Of a stretch of 64,000 nt of DNA, positions 36,438 through 44,605 are shown piece after piece. The first letter of the stretch is position 1, and every line of letters begins with the position of its first letter. This stretch comes from JADJPF01 sp964492845 (GTDB taxonomy: Bacteria > Acidobacteriota > Blastocatellia > Chloracidobacteriales > JADJPF01). A program made the translations under genes and the position numbers. The stretch is from contig CAZBMZ010000007.1 of NCBI GenBank assembly GCA_964492845.1, positions 124,001 to 188,000 of the forward strand, given 5' to 3'. Below the pieces are notes generated by a model. It did no database searches. It saw nothing but the letters and a program-made list of their open reading frames with translations, and had not been told where the DNA came from.

Positions 36438-37622
36438 CTATTTATCCTCTTTGAAGTCAGCTAAGATTTTTCTAGCTACTACCATTCTATGTACTTCATC
36501 CACACCATCATAAATGCGGGCTGCTCTAGCACCACGATAAAAGGCTTCTAGCGGCGTGTCTTTAGAAAATCCTAATGCTCCATGAACTTGAATTGCCCGA
36601 TCAATTACATCGTGCAGCACTTTAGCACCATAGAATTTAATTAAGGAAACTTCCACCCTAGCTTCATCTCCTTGATCCATTTTCCAAGCTGCGTGTAAAG
36701 TCATAAGTCTAGCTGCGTTAAGCTCTGCGGCAGAATCCGCAATCCAATTTTGAACGCTTTGTTTATTAGCTAAAGGTTCGCCAAAAGAAATGCGTTTTAA
36801 GGCACGTTTGCACATTAGTTCAAAGCTACGTTGGGCAATTCCTAGCCAGCGCATACAATGTTGAATTCGGCCTGGGCCTAAGCGTTTTTGTGCTAATTGA
36901 AAGCCTTCGCCCTCTTTGCCTAGCAAATTAGTTACAGGCACGCGGCAATCCTGGAAGCGGATTTCACAATGTCCGCCTAGTCCACCAGATCCCATAACAT
37001 CAATATCTCGAATAATATTAAAGCCTGGTGTATCGGTAGGGACAATAATCATGCTAGCGCGTTGATGTGGTTTTGCTGCTGGGTTTGTTACTGCCATAGT
37101 AATAGCAAATTGTGACCCAATTGCACCAGTAATAAACCATTTATGACCGTTAATTACCCAGTCGTCACCATCACGAACCGCACTTGTTAAAAGTCCTGTA
37201 GGGTCAGAACCAGCAACTTCTGGTTCAGTCATAGCAAAGCAAGAACGAATATCACCATTAACTAAAGGTTTTAAGTATTTTTCTTTTTGCTCTGCTGTGC
37301 CTGCTATATGGAGCAACTCAGCATTGCCCGCATCTGGAGCAGCACAACCAAAAATCCTTGGCCCAATAGGGGAGCGTCCAATAATTTCATTCATTAGCCC
37401 TAGATTGACAATGCTAGTTCCCATTCCGCCTTCTTCTTTAGACATATGAGGGGCCCACCAACCGCGACTTTTAACTTTATTTTGCAGGTCTTTTTCTATT
37501 GCTTCGTCTAAACCTTCGTGTTCATCGGCATTAGCTTCATTAGGATAAACATATTGCTCCATAAATTCAGATAGTTGTTTTTGCATTTCGGCTATATCGG
37601 GAGGAACGCTAAAGTCAATCAT
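36438..37622 (-). CDS. Acyl-CoA dehydrogenase
   Basis: FAD-dependent enzyme of 394 residues. Seen are the substrate/FAD-contacting 'CFAMTEPEVAGSDPTGL', 'GDDWVINGHKWFITG', a middle beta domain and a helical C-terminus with 'QVHGALGFSKDTPLEAFYRGARAARIYDGVDEVH'. It is followed at once by the ACAD10/11-like kinase gene, which suggests a role in processing hydroxylated or branched acyl-CoA. It lies downstream of the ferritin-like protein gene on the same strand. Confidence 0.93.
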   Translation of the reverse strand: MIDFSVPPDIAEMQKQLSEFMEQYVYPNEANADEHEGLDEAIEKDLQNKVKSRGWWAPHMSKEEGGMGTSIVNLGLMNEIIGRSPIGPRIFGCAAPDAGNAELLHIAGTAEQKEKYLKPLVNGDIRSCFAMTEPEVAGSDPTGLLTSAVRDGDDWVINGHKWFITGAIGSQFAITMAVTNPAAKPHQRASMIIVPTDTPGFNIIRDIDVMGSGGLGGHCEIRFQDCRVPVTNLLGKEGEGFQLAQKRLGPGRIQHCMRWLGIAQRSFELMCKRALKRISFGEPLANKQSVQNWIADSAAELNAARLMTLHAAWKMDQGDEARVEVSLIKFYGAKVLHDVIDRAIQVHGALGFSKDTPLEAFYRGARAARIYDGVDEVHRMVVARKILADFKEDK

Positions 37623-37662
37623 TCTACTAGCTCCTTAAAATAATTTTTTGTAATAAAAGATG

Positions 37663-38313
37663 TTAGCAACCAGGAATTACACAAGCACCTGTCTTGCTCA
37701 TTGCCGCGCTACGTAGCTCATCTGCTAAATTAATTGTGTGAAGTGTTGCAGAAAAAGCTTTTTGTTGTAGTTCTGGAGTAACTGCATATTTACGTAATAT
37801 TTCTAGTCCAAATTTATGATGCCATTCTTCATCTGGCTGAATTTGATTGCGGTAAAGATCCGCGCTAGTTTTATCTCCCATAGCGTCAAGTACAGCAATT
37901 AATTGGCTATTGCGCTTAATTGCAATTGCTTCACGGGCAAAAGGCCCGGCTGCAACTCGTTCTATAGTAGTTTCTAAGGTTATAAGCCATTGATAAAGAG
38001 GACTAAAACCAGTAGCTAGAGGTGAAAAGTTTTCTAAATTAACACCCAAGTCTAAAAGTCGGTTCTCTATCAAGCGATAATGTTTAGCTTCATCGCCACA
38101 TTGACGGGCTAAACCTAGCTTTACATCAAGCTCTGGCGTAGACGGCATCCAAAATGCTGCTAGCTGGCTAGCTTCAATTTCATTTTTTAATGCCATTTTT
38201 AGCAAATCAACAACTGCATTTTGAGGTGATATATTTTGAGGTAAAACAGGGATTTCTTCTAATTTTCGTAATGCTTGCGCTACTTCCTGATAAAGTCCTT
38301 CTATAAAACCCAT
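37663..38313 (-). CDS. Ferritin-like diiron protein
   Basis: A 216-residue all-helical protein with two Glu/ExxH pairs: Glu in 'LKNEIEAS', 'DEAKHYRLIE' (ExxH), then a second Glu in the 'ETTIERVAAG' helix and 'DEEWHHKFG' (ExxH). This is the diiron signature of the ferritin-like superfamily. Specific function unknown; MiaE-like hydroxylases and oxygenases of this fold are alternatives. It ends in a Cys-containing tail (ACVIPGC). It probably leads the operon with the acyl-CoA dehydrogenase, 40 bp upstream of it. Confidence 0.75.
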   Translation of the reverse strand: MGFIEGLYQEVAQALRKLEEIPVLPQNISPQNAVVDLLKMALKNEIEASQLAAFWMPSTPELDVKLGLARQCGDEAKHYRLIENRLLDLGVNLENFSPLATGFSPLYQWLITLETTIERVAAGPFAREAIAIKRNSQLIAVLDAMGDKTSADLYRNQIQPDEEWHHKFGLEILRKYAVTPELQQKAFSATLHTINLADELRSAAMSKTGACVIPGC

Positions 38314-38907
38314 AATTTATCCTAACACAAATAATTAAGACTATTTAATCTACTTCAGGAAATTAACATTAGCCTCAATATTGCGTCAAGCGAACAAGAT
38401 AAATGCCAGCAATTCCCGATCGTCCAAACCATGAAGTAGGAAAGGAAATAGGAAGATAAAAAAGCAAAAAAATCAGTAACCTCGCAAAAACAGGAGAAGC
38501 AAAAGATAAAATTGAAAAAAATACATAAAGACCAAAACTTTCTGAAAGAAAAAGGGTAGTGATAAAAATGTAAGGCTGAAGAATAATTCATTTTAGCTGC
38601 AACCCATTTTAATACTTGGGTTTTGGGTAATACTAAACAACCATTCAGCCTTACATTTTGCGCACTACCCCCTATTTGGCCCATACATTTAACATTTCTT
38701 TTTTCTATATATTTGTGTGTTTTAACCCAAATTAAGAAAATTTGAGTAATATTACACATCCAAACTAGGCAAAAACCCATAAATATAGAGTTATTTATAG
38801 GCACATTCATTGCATAAATATATAGATAACCAATTTTGGTTTATTTTATAACTAGGTGGAAAATTTAGTAATGAGTCAAAGATTTTTTTGGGAAAAGGGA
38901 TAACTTT
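38314..38907. other. Intergenic region at the head of the T6SS locus
   Basis: 594 bases between divergent genes. It contains a 117-base element with 27-nt inverted ends (listed separately) and an AT-rich promoter-like stretch before 38908. I see no convincing gene. A 151-codon minus frame spans the region but has low-complexity, hydrophobic translation and no RBS. Confidence 0.5.
38554..38670. repeat. Element with 27-nt near-perfect inverted terminal repeats
   Basis: Arms 38554-38580 and 38644-38670 match in 24 of 27 positions as reverse complements: outer GGGTAGTG, three mismatches, then AAAATGTAAGGCTGAA. The 63-base centre has a second small hairpin, AACCCA/TGGGTT (38601-38622). It is either a MITE-like remnant or a long structured RNA/DNA hairpin. 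No target duplication is evident. Confidence 0.6.
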
Positions 38908-40143
38908 ATGAGAGATAATAGAAAATTAGTTGATTCAAATAGCAGATTTAATCAATTAGAAACATTAAAACTTCCCATTAATGATTCTTTGCCAAATAAT
39001 TCTCCAAATTTGCAAAACATAAAATTTAACAATACTGAAATTTCAATTTCTTCAATGCCAAAAAGCTTACCTAAGTGGGGTTGGGGGATTATTTCAGTAA
39101 TATCATTTTTAGCAGTAATATTTATTGTTTATTTAGCCTTACCTAATGAACTAGGTTTTACTTTAATTGTACGTGGTGCGCCTGTAGGTAGTGATGTTTT
39201 GATAGATAACATTAATCGAGGAATAACTTTGCCTGATGGTAGTACAAAGGTGACTTATCTTAAACCAGGTAAAAGATTAGTACGTGTAATTAGGGAAGGA
39301 TATAACGAATTTAACACCACTGTAACAGCTACAGCAGGAACTACAGAATCTATAATTGCACAACTAGTTGCATTAGAAAGAAAAAGCTCGCTTCCTGAAG
39401 CAATAGACTATAACGGGCAAATGCTGCTAATACCAGCGGGAGAATTTATCTTAGGTAGTAATAATTATTTACAGAATGAGAAAGTAGAGCAAAAGGTTTA
39501 TTTACCAGATTATTATATTGACAAGTATGAAGTTACAAATGGGCAATATCAGCAGTTTTGTCAGGCTACTAATCGTTCAATGCCTAGCAATCCTTGGTGG
39601 GATGAAAATTATTTTTCTAATTCTAATATGCCTGTAGTTGGAGTTACTTGGAATGATGCTAATGCTTATGCTAATTGGGCAAATAAAAAATTACCAAGTG
39701 AAGCTGAGTGGGAAAAAGCTGCTGCCTGGGATGCAAAAGCACAAAGAAAGCGTATTTGGCCTTGGGGAGATAATCCTGATCCAATACGCGCCAATATTAA
39801 TACGGCTCATCCTAGTCCAATCAATCAATATAGCAGTGGAGCAAGTAGTTATGGCGTAGAAGATATGGCTGGAAACGCTGCTGAATGGGTAGATAGTTTT
39901 TATCAAGCATATGCAGGCAGTCAATCAACAGATACAAATTATGGGACAACAAATCGTGTTGTACGGGGAGGAAGTTTCCGCAGTAGTTTTGAGGATGCCC
40001 GCACAACTCGCCGATTTTATCACACACCAGATTTTAAGGCAGATGAAGTAAAAAACCGTAGTTGGTTAATTGGCTTTCGTTGTGCTGTTTTGGCAAGTGA
40101 TCCAAAACTAGAAAGTTTCTTAAAACAGTCCACCAGCAAATAA
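38908..40143 (+). CDS. Membrane-anchored PEGA plus FGE/sulfatase-modifying-fold protein
   Basis: A cytoplasmic N-terminus (about 50 residues), one TM helix (about residues 54-74), a PEGA domain (about 80-150: 'RGAPVGSDVLIDN', 'VIREGYNEF'), then an FGE-sulfatase domain (about 168-400) with 'IPAGEFILGS', 'YEVTNGQYQQF', 'KLPSEAEWEKAA', 'DMAGNAAEW' and 'RGGSFRSSFEDAR'. The copper-binding cysteines of true formylglycine enzymes are replaced (FRSSF where 'CH.S.C' is expected), so it is probably a binding rather than catalytic domain. It is the first gene of the T6SS-linked block. Confidence 0.8.
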   Translation: MRDNRKLVDSNSRFNQLETLKLPINDSLPNNSPNLQNIKFNNTEISISSMPKSLPKWGWGIISVISFLAVIFIVYLALPNELGFTLIVRGAPVGSDVLIDNINRGITLPDGSTKVTYLKPGKRLVRVIREGYNEFNTTVTATAGTTESIIAQLVALERKSSLPEAIDYNGQMLLIPAGEFILGSNNYLQNEKVEQKVYLPDYYIDKYEVTNGQYQQFCQATNRSMPSNPWWDENYFSNSNMPVVGVTWNDANAYANWANKKLPSEAEWEKAAAWDAKAQRKRIWPWGDNPDPIRANINTAHPSPINQYSSGASSYGVEDMAGNAAEWVDSFYQAYAGSQSTDTNYGTTNRVVRGGSFRSSFEDARTTRRFYHTPDFKADEVKNRSWLIGFRCAVLASDPKLESFLKQSTSK

Positions 40144-40185
40144 CTTAACAGAATTGTAAGTTGTCTAACAAAGGAGATAAAGATT

Positions 40186-40944
40186 ATGAAAATTAAACAA
40201 TATAAAAATAAATTAATTATTATTTTTTTGTTTCTTTTGTTAGCACAATTTCAACTAATCAGCCTAAGTTTAGGCCAAGATTCCTCATTGGTTTGGGATA
40301 AGCCTGTAGCAGTAAAACGTGTATCTAAACCAACAAGAAAAGCTGTTCCTCATCGTCGCATAGAGCGTGTGCCGCTTCTAACTTTAGAATGGCGTATGTT
40401 AAAGCGAAATAGTGATGGTACTGTTCAAGAAACCAACCCCAATGCTATTTTTCATACAGGGGATCGAATACGACTAGCTATAAAAGCTAATCAGAATGTT
40501 TATCTTTATATAATTCATCATAGTGAAGAGCAAGATGGCACATTAATTTTCCCAGATTCAAGAATAAATAATGGGGAAAATTATGTTAAAAAAGATCAAG
40601 AATATGTTTTACCTGCTTATTGTCCAACTCCTGAATTTGATGATCCTCGAGATTGTTGGTGGAAAATGACTCCTCCAGCAGGACGAGAAGAATTTACTGT
40701 TATTTGTAGCCGAGACATGATTACAAGTCTACCTAATCAAAGTTTAGACACTCCAGGAACTATTAACTTAACTATAATCAACGAATTAAAAACTATCTCT
40801 GGTCAAAAATTAAAACGTACTAGCCGACCAGACCTTTCTTACTCAGAAGGAGGTAGCGGACGTTATATAACTTGGGTGACAAATATTAATGCTAAAGATA
40901 ATGAAGACTTAATAGAAACAATTGTTATTACACATGGGTCTTAG
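40186..40944 (+). CDS. Secreted DUF4384-domain protein
   Basis: A signal peptide (residues 1-29, ending LGQD) is followed by a domain with 'IFHTGDRIRLAIKANQNVYLYIIH' and 'LIFPDSRINNGENYV', the core of DUF4384, a beta-sandwich frequent in T6SS-linked and caspase-like proteins. AAGGAG sits 10 bases before the ATG. It has a paralogue 35 bases downstream. Its molecular role is unknown. Confidence 0.8.
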   Translation: MKIKQYKNKLIIIFLFLLLAQFQLISLSLGQDSSLVWDKPVAVKRVSKPTRKAVPHRRIERVPLLTLEWRMLKRNSDGTVQETNPNAIFHTGDRIRLAIKANQNVYLYIIHHSEEQDGTLIFPDSRINNGENYVKKDQEYVLPAYCPTPEFDDPRDCWWKMTPPAGREEFTVICSRDMITSLPNQSLDTPGTINLTIINELKTISGQKLKRTSRPDLSYSEGGSGRYITWVTNINAKDNEDLIETIVITHGS

Positions 40945-40979
40945 TTAGGAAAACTAAGTTTTTAATGGGGGTGATAGTT

Positions 40980-41711
40980 ATGAAACAGCTTTATTACTTG
41001 ACGATTTTCTTAATAGCTATTTGTGTAATGAGCTTAACAGCCTTTCCACAGAGTAAACGCGCTCGGGGTTTATTTGTTAATAACCAAGCTGATGCAATAC
41101 ATATTTTGATTCTAAAGAAGATAGATGAAACTAAATTTGCACCTGTTGATCCTGGTCGTGCTTTTCAAAAGGGGGATCAGATAAAAATTGCTTTTGAAAG
41201 TAATTTTGATGGTTTTGTTTATGTTATTAATGTAACTCCTGGAGGAAAGAAAAGAGTTCTTTTTCCTTTTAATAAGGAAAGTAATCGCATAATTCATGGA
41301 CAACGTTATGAATTACCTAATCTTAATACCTTTGTATTTGATGAAGAAAAAGGTATAGAGATAGTTCAAGTTATTATGTCCAAGGATGCAATAGCTTTTT
41401 TTGACCAGGCAGTAAAAAACTCTCAAGGTGAATTGGGAGAAACAGCTTCTAGTGTTGCGGCTGAACTCTCTAATAGCAAAACACCTAAAAGCGGTATTGT
41501 AGTAGAAAATATTACTAGTGTATTGCCTAAAAGCGGGCCAGGTGCAATGCGTCAACGAGGCATAATTTTATCTGCTGGCAAAGATAAAACTACAGAAGGA
41601 ACCTATATAGCAATTCCTGATAAAGGAGGCGATAAGTCAAAAGATAAAGAAGCTAGTAGATTAAAAGCTAATGAAGTAGCAGTTTTTGAAATTCGCTTAC
41701 AACACATTTAA
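40980..41711 (+). CDS. Secreted DUF4384-domain protein, second copy
   Basis: The start is placed at the Met of MKQLYYLTIF because GGGGGTG lies about 8 bases before it and it begins a signal peptide ending AFPQS; the ATG at 40965 has no RBS. The DUF4384 core reads 'FQKGDQIKIAFESNFDGFVYVIN' and 'KRVLFPFNKESNRIIHGQRY'. It is shorter and more diverged than its upstream neighbour, with a Lys/Asp-rich tail. The neighbours suggest a periplasmic role at the T6SS. Confidence 0.78.
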   Translation: MKQLYYLTIFLIAICVMSLTAFPQSKRARGLFVNNQADAIHILILKKIDETKFAPVDPGRAFQKGDQIKIAFESNFDGFVYVINVTPGGKKRVLFPFNKESNRIIHGQRYELPNLNTFVFDEEKGIEIVQVIMSKDAIAFFDQAVKNSQGELGETASSVAAELSNSKTPKSGIVVENITSVLPKSGPGAMRQRGIILSAGKDKTTEGTYIAIPDKGGDKSKDKEASRLKANEVAVFEIRLQHI

Positions 41712-41826
41712 GCTTAAAAGAAAATTCATCTGCTGATAACAATAAGAATTTTTTAATTAGTTTTAAGGTAAGCAATATTATTAATAACTTCCTATTTTGC
41801 AGTTTTTGCAATAAGAGGGCTAAGTT

Positions 41827-42996
41827 ATGTTTGCTAATGGTAAAAGCTTTTTATTAATTTTATTAATAACTATTGCTAGTTTACTTTCTTCTTTTACAAA
41901 AGTAGAAAATACTAAACTATTGCAATTTGTTTTAACTAATCAACAATCCTCAGAACAAACAAAAATAGTTAAAGAAAAAGTTAGAGAAGCTATTAACTCC
42001 ATTGGTTTGGTTTTAGTTAGAGATAATAGTAAGGAAAAATTGCGTCCTCGGGGTTCAGGTGTTGTTGTTAGAGGAAACGCAATTATTGCTACTAATTATC
42101 ATGTAATCCAAAATAGTCAAACAGGAGAACTTTACCCAGAAATATTTTTTGAACTTAATAAAAATGATAGTAAGGGCGATATTGAACGCTATCGTTTGAT
42201 AACAGTCATAATTAATAAAGAACAAGACCTTGCACTACTTCAAGTTGTTAAAGAAAACAAAGATGAAAAAGATCAAGCATTAATTAGTTTACCAACCATA
42301 ACTATAGAAAATAATCCTGTGGAATTACTTGATGATATTGTAATTATTGGTTATCCAGAAAAAGGAGGAAAATCTGTTACTGTTAACACTGGAATTGTAG
42401 AAGGAAAAGATTTATTAGAAGAATGGATTAAAACAGATGCAAGGCTAATTCGTGGTAATAGTGGAGGGGCAGCAGTCAACGGTAATGGTAAATTAATTGG
42501 TATCCCAACAAAAATTCTTGTTGATAGCCAAGAAGTTGATAAAGATGGAGATGGTTTTCCTGATATAACGCAATCTTATGGTGCTGTTGGATTTTTACGC
42601 CCAGCACATTTGATTATTTCTATGTTAGAGCAATTAGATAAAAACTCCTTAGCCTCTAACAACCCTAACCCCCCCCCTAATACTATTCAACAAGTTGTTC
42701 CAGTAAATTTAGTAACAGTACAAGGAATTGTTATTAAATTAGGAACAGATAATGAACCTATTGCAGGTGCGCGTATTGGACTAATTCCAGCAGAAACAGA
42801 TGAAGTTACTCCTAAGAACCTTCTTTGTTGGGGAGGAAGCAATGCAGATGGCTGGTTTGAGTTAAATAAAGCTGTTCCACCAGGGAAATATTGTTTGAAA
42901 GTAAAAGCTTTTGGCTTTGAACCATATACACAAATTATTGAAATAAAAGAAGAACAAGAAATTATACTAGTAAAATTAAGTAGGTTAGGAGGATAG
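41827..42996 (+). CDS. Secreted trypsin-like (S1C/DegP-type) serine protease with carboxypeptidase-regulatory-like domain
   Basis: A signal/anchor (residues 5-25) leads to a chymotrypsin-fold domain with intact His92 (TNYHVI), Asp134 (KEQDLALLQV) and Ser212 (RGNSGGAAV). No PDZ domain follows. Instead, residues about 295-385 form a CarboxypepD_reg-like beta-sandwich ('IAGARIGLIPA', 'ADGWFELNKAVPPGKYCLKV'). It is expressed with the DUF4384 genes. Its last codons (TTAGGAGGATAG) contain a GGAGG sequence that may have served the next gene before the IscB element landed there. Confidence 0.85.
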   Translation: MFANGKSFLLILLITIASLLSSFTKVENTKLLQFVLTNQQSSEQTKIVKEKVREAINSIGLVLVRDNSKEKLRPRGSGVVVRGNAIIATNYHVIQNSQTGELYPEIFFELNKNDSKGDIERYRLITVIINKEQDLALLQVVKENKDEKDQALISLPTITIENNPVELLDDIVIIGYPEKGGKSVTVNTGIVEGKDLLEEWIKTDARLIRGNSGGAAVNGNGKLIGIPTKILVDSQEVDKDGDGFPDITQSYGAVGFLRPAHLIISMLEQLDKNSLASNNPNPPPNTIQQVVPVNLVTVQGIVIKLGTDNEPIAGARIGLIPAETDEVTPKNLLCWGGSNADGWFELNKAVPPGKYCLKVKAFGFEPYTQIIEIKEEQEIILVKLSRLGG

Positions 42997-43001
42997 GCTT
43001 T

Positions 43002-43270
43002 CTAAGTAAATCCCTTAATGAGGTGCAAAGGTCAACTACCTAGCCCTTTAGGGCTAGGCTTGTTACGTAGGTGACAAGTCCAGTTGAGCAGACTAAGTTC
43101 TTTTAGAACTACGTTAGGAAGAGAGTTAAAGAACACACCTTGGAATGCAAGCCAGTTCCAAGCTCTGTAACTACTAGGTTAAACAGTTGTAAGGGTATAA
43201 AGACAGTGCCTAGTAGATATACTGATTCGTAACATTGTCGAGGCAAACTTAACCGTAGAAATACGAGGTT
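43002..43270 (+). ncRNA. HEARO / omega RNA (guide-carrying RNA) of the IscB element
   Basis: The region just before iscB has the layout of an omega RNA. A stack of hairpins can be drawn: 43039-43058 (8-bp stem, TTTA loop), 43096-43110 (5-bp stem), 43139-43162 (7-bp stem), 43171-43216 (8-bp CTACTAGG/CCTAGTAG), and a terminal stem at 43251-43270 with a GAAA loop closed by CGTA/TACG. It ends 9 bases before the iscB ATG. An ATGA tetramer at 43018-43021, the known HEARO junction motif, sits at the scaffold's 5' edge. The guide should be the 16-20 bases upstream (about 43002-43021). Boundaries are estimated. Confidence 0.8.
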
Positions 43271-43279
43271 ATACAAACT

Positions 43280-44575
43280 ATGAATAAAGTATTTGTACTA
43301 GATAAAAATAAACAGCAACTAGATATGTGTCATCCAGGTCAAGCTCGTAGGCTACTCAATGCAGGATTAGCGGCTGTATATAAGCGGTTTCCTTTCACCA
43401 TCATACTTAAAAAAGAAGTAACAGACCCACAACTACAAATTTATCAGCTAAAGCTAGATCCTGGTAGCAAAACAACGGGAGTAGCTATAGTTAATCAAGA
43501 AACAAGAGAAGTAGTATTTGCTGCTGAAATAGAGCATAGAGGACAAACTATTAAAGCTAGTTTAGATACTCGTCGTGGAGTTCGTCGGGGCAGACGTTCA
43601 AGGAAAACTAGATATCGTAAGGCTAGATTTAATAATAGAACTAGGGTTTGTGGTTGGTTAGCTCCTTCTCTACTAAGCAGAGTATCTAATGTAGAAACTT
43701 GGGTAAAAAGGCTTATCAAGATATGTCCAATATCAGCAATAAGTTTAGAGTTAGTTAAATTTGATACGCAGTTAATGCAAAATACTGATATTAAAGGAGT
43801 TGAATATCAACAAGGCACTTTAGCAGGTTATGAGGTTAGAGAATATTTGTTAGAGAAATACAAACGTAAGTGTGTATACTGTAAAGAGGGAGATAAACCA
43901 TTGCAAATAGAACACATAATACCAAAAAGCAGAGGTGGAACTAACAGAGTAACAAACCTGACATTAGCTTGTGAAAAGTGCAATATAAAGAAAGGTAATA
44001 AAACAGCTTTGGAGTTTGGATTTGCACAAGTGCAAGAACAAGCAAAAATTCCGCTAAAAGATGCAGCAGCAGTAAATAGTACAAGATGGGAAACATTTAA
44101 TAGAATAAAAAGGATAAATTTACCAATAGAAACAGCATCAGGAGCAATAACTAAGTATAATCGTAAAAAACAAAACTTAAGAAAACAACATTGGATAGAT
44201 GCAGCGTGTGTAGGTAGTAGCACCCCTAAACTAAAACTAGATAAAGTAGAAGTATTGAAAATAAAAGCAATAGGACATGGAAATAGGCAAATGTGCTTAA
44301 TGGATAAAATAGGATTTCCGCGAACTAAGGCAAAAGCATCTAAAAAAGTGTTTGGATTTGAAACAGGAGATATGGTTAAGGCTGTAGTAAGTAGTGGAAA
44401 AAAGAAAGGTACATACATAGGTAAAGTTGCGGTTAGAGCTACAGGTTATTTTAATATAACTACTCAAAATACTACCATTCAAGGCATTAAACACACTTAT
44501 TGCAAACTTTTATTTTCTTGTGATGGTTATTCTTATTCTTATATCAAAGGAGATGGCGTTTCCTCTCGGCCATAA
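43280..44575 (+). CDS. iscB: RNA-guided HNH/RuvC nuclease IscB
   Basis: A 431-residue IscB. The N-terminal PLMP-like domain (1-50: VFVLDKNKQQLDMCHPGQARRLL, spelled DMC instead of PLMP) precedes RuvC-I with Asp60 (LKLDPGSKTTG), an Arg-rich bridge helix (about 98-121), RuvC-II with Glu157, an inserted HNH domain (about 190-245: CVYC, EHIIPKSRGG, CEKCN) and RuvC-III HWIDAAC with His304 and Asp307. A TID-like C-terminal region follows. The RuvC and HNH key residues are all present, so it is likely active. Its stop codon lies in the loop of the element's right-end hairpin. GAGG lies 11 bases before the ATG. Confidence 0.93.
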   Translation: MNKVFVLDKNKQQLDMCHPGQARRLLNAGLAAVYKRFPFTIILKKEVTDPQLQIYQLKLDPGSKTTGVAIVNQETREVVFAAEIEHRGQTIKASLDTRRGVRRGRRSRKTRYRKARFNNRTRVCGWLAPSLLSRVSNVETWVKRLIKICPISAISLELVKFDTQLMQNTDIKGVEYQQGTLAGYEVREYLLEKYKRKCVYCKEGDKPLQIEHIIPKSRGGTNRVTNLTLACEKCNIKKGNKTALEFGFAQVQEQAKIPLKDAAAVNSTRWETFNRIKRINLPIETASGAITKYNRKKQNLRKQHWIDAACVGSSTPKLKLDKVEVLKIKAIGHGNRQMCLMDKIGFPRTKAKASKKVFGFETGDMVKAVVSSGKKKGTYIGKVAVRATGYFNITTQNTTIQGIKHTYCKLLFSCDGYSYSYIKGDGVSSRP

Positions 44576-44584
44576 ATGGCCGAG
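44565..44584. repeat. Right-end subterminal hairpin of the IscB element
   Basis: A 9-bp palindrome CTCGGCCAT/ATGGCCGAG with a two-base loop overlaps the iscB stop. It is followed by GTCTCCACGTC. Such a structured right end is recognised by single-strand transposases of the IS200/IS605 group. Confidence 0.75.
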
Positions 44585-44605
44585 TCTCCACGTCTTAAAA
44601 AATTG

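Larger units (their letters stand above)
43022..44594 (+). mobile_element. IscB / HEARO (IS200/IS605-related) element, non-autonomous
   Basis: About 1.57 kb: omega RNA, iscB and a right-end hairpin. The left junction follows an ATGA tetramer (43018-43021); the right end is taken after the conserved GTCTCCACGTC (44584-44594), so both boundaries are estimates. No tnpA (Y1/HUH transposase) is present, so mobilisation would need one in trans. It lies between the protease gene and the first FHA-transglycosylase gene of the T6SS block. Confidence 0.75.

Noticed and set aside
38355..38810. 151-codon minus-strand open frame in the T6SS intergenic region
   Set aside because: Phe/Cys/Trp-rich low-complexity translation, no RBS at its start, and it runs across the inverted-repeat element. 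No recognisable motif.
43828..44418. 196-codon open frame antisense to iscB
   Set aside because: Long only because the iscB codon pattern avoids stops on the opposite strand; no RBS and no family features.
43022..44594. TnpB (IS605) or Cas9 locus
   Set aside because: The HNH insertion between RuvC-II and RuvC-III and the Arg-rich bridge helix exclude TnpB; the 431-residue size and lack of repeats, cas1 or cas2 exclude Cas9.
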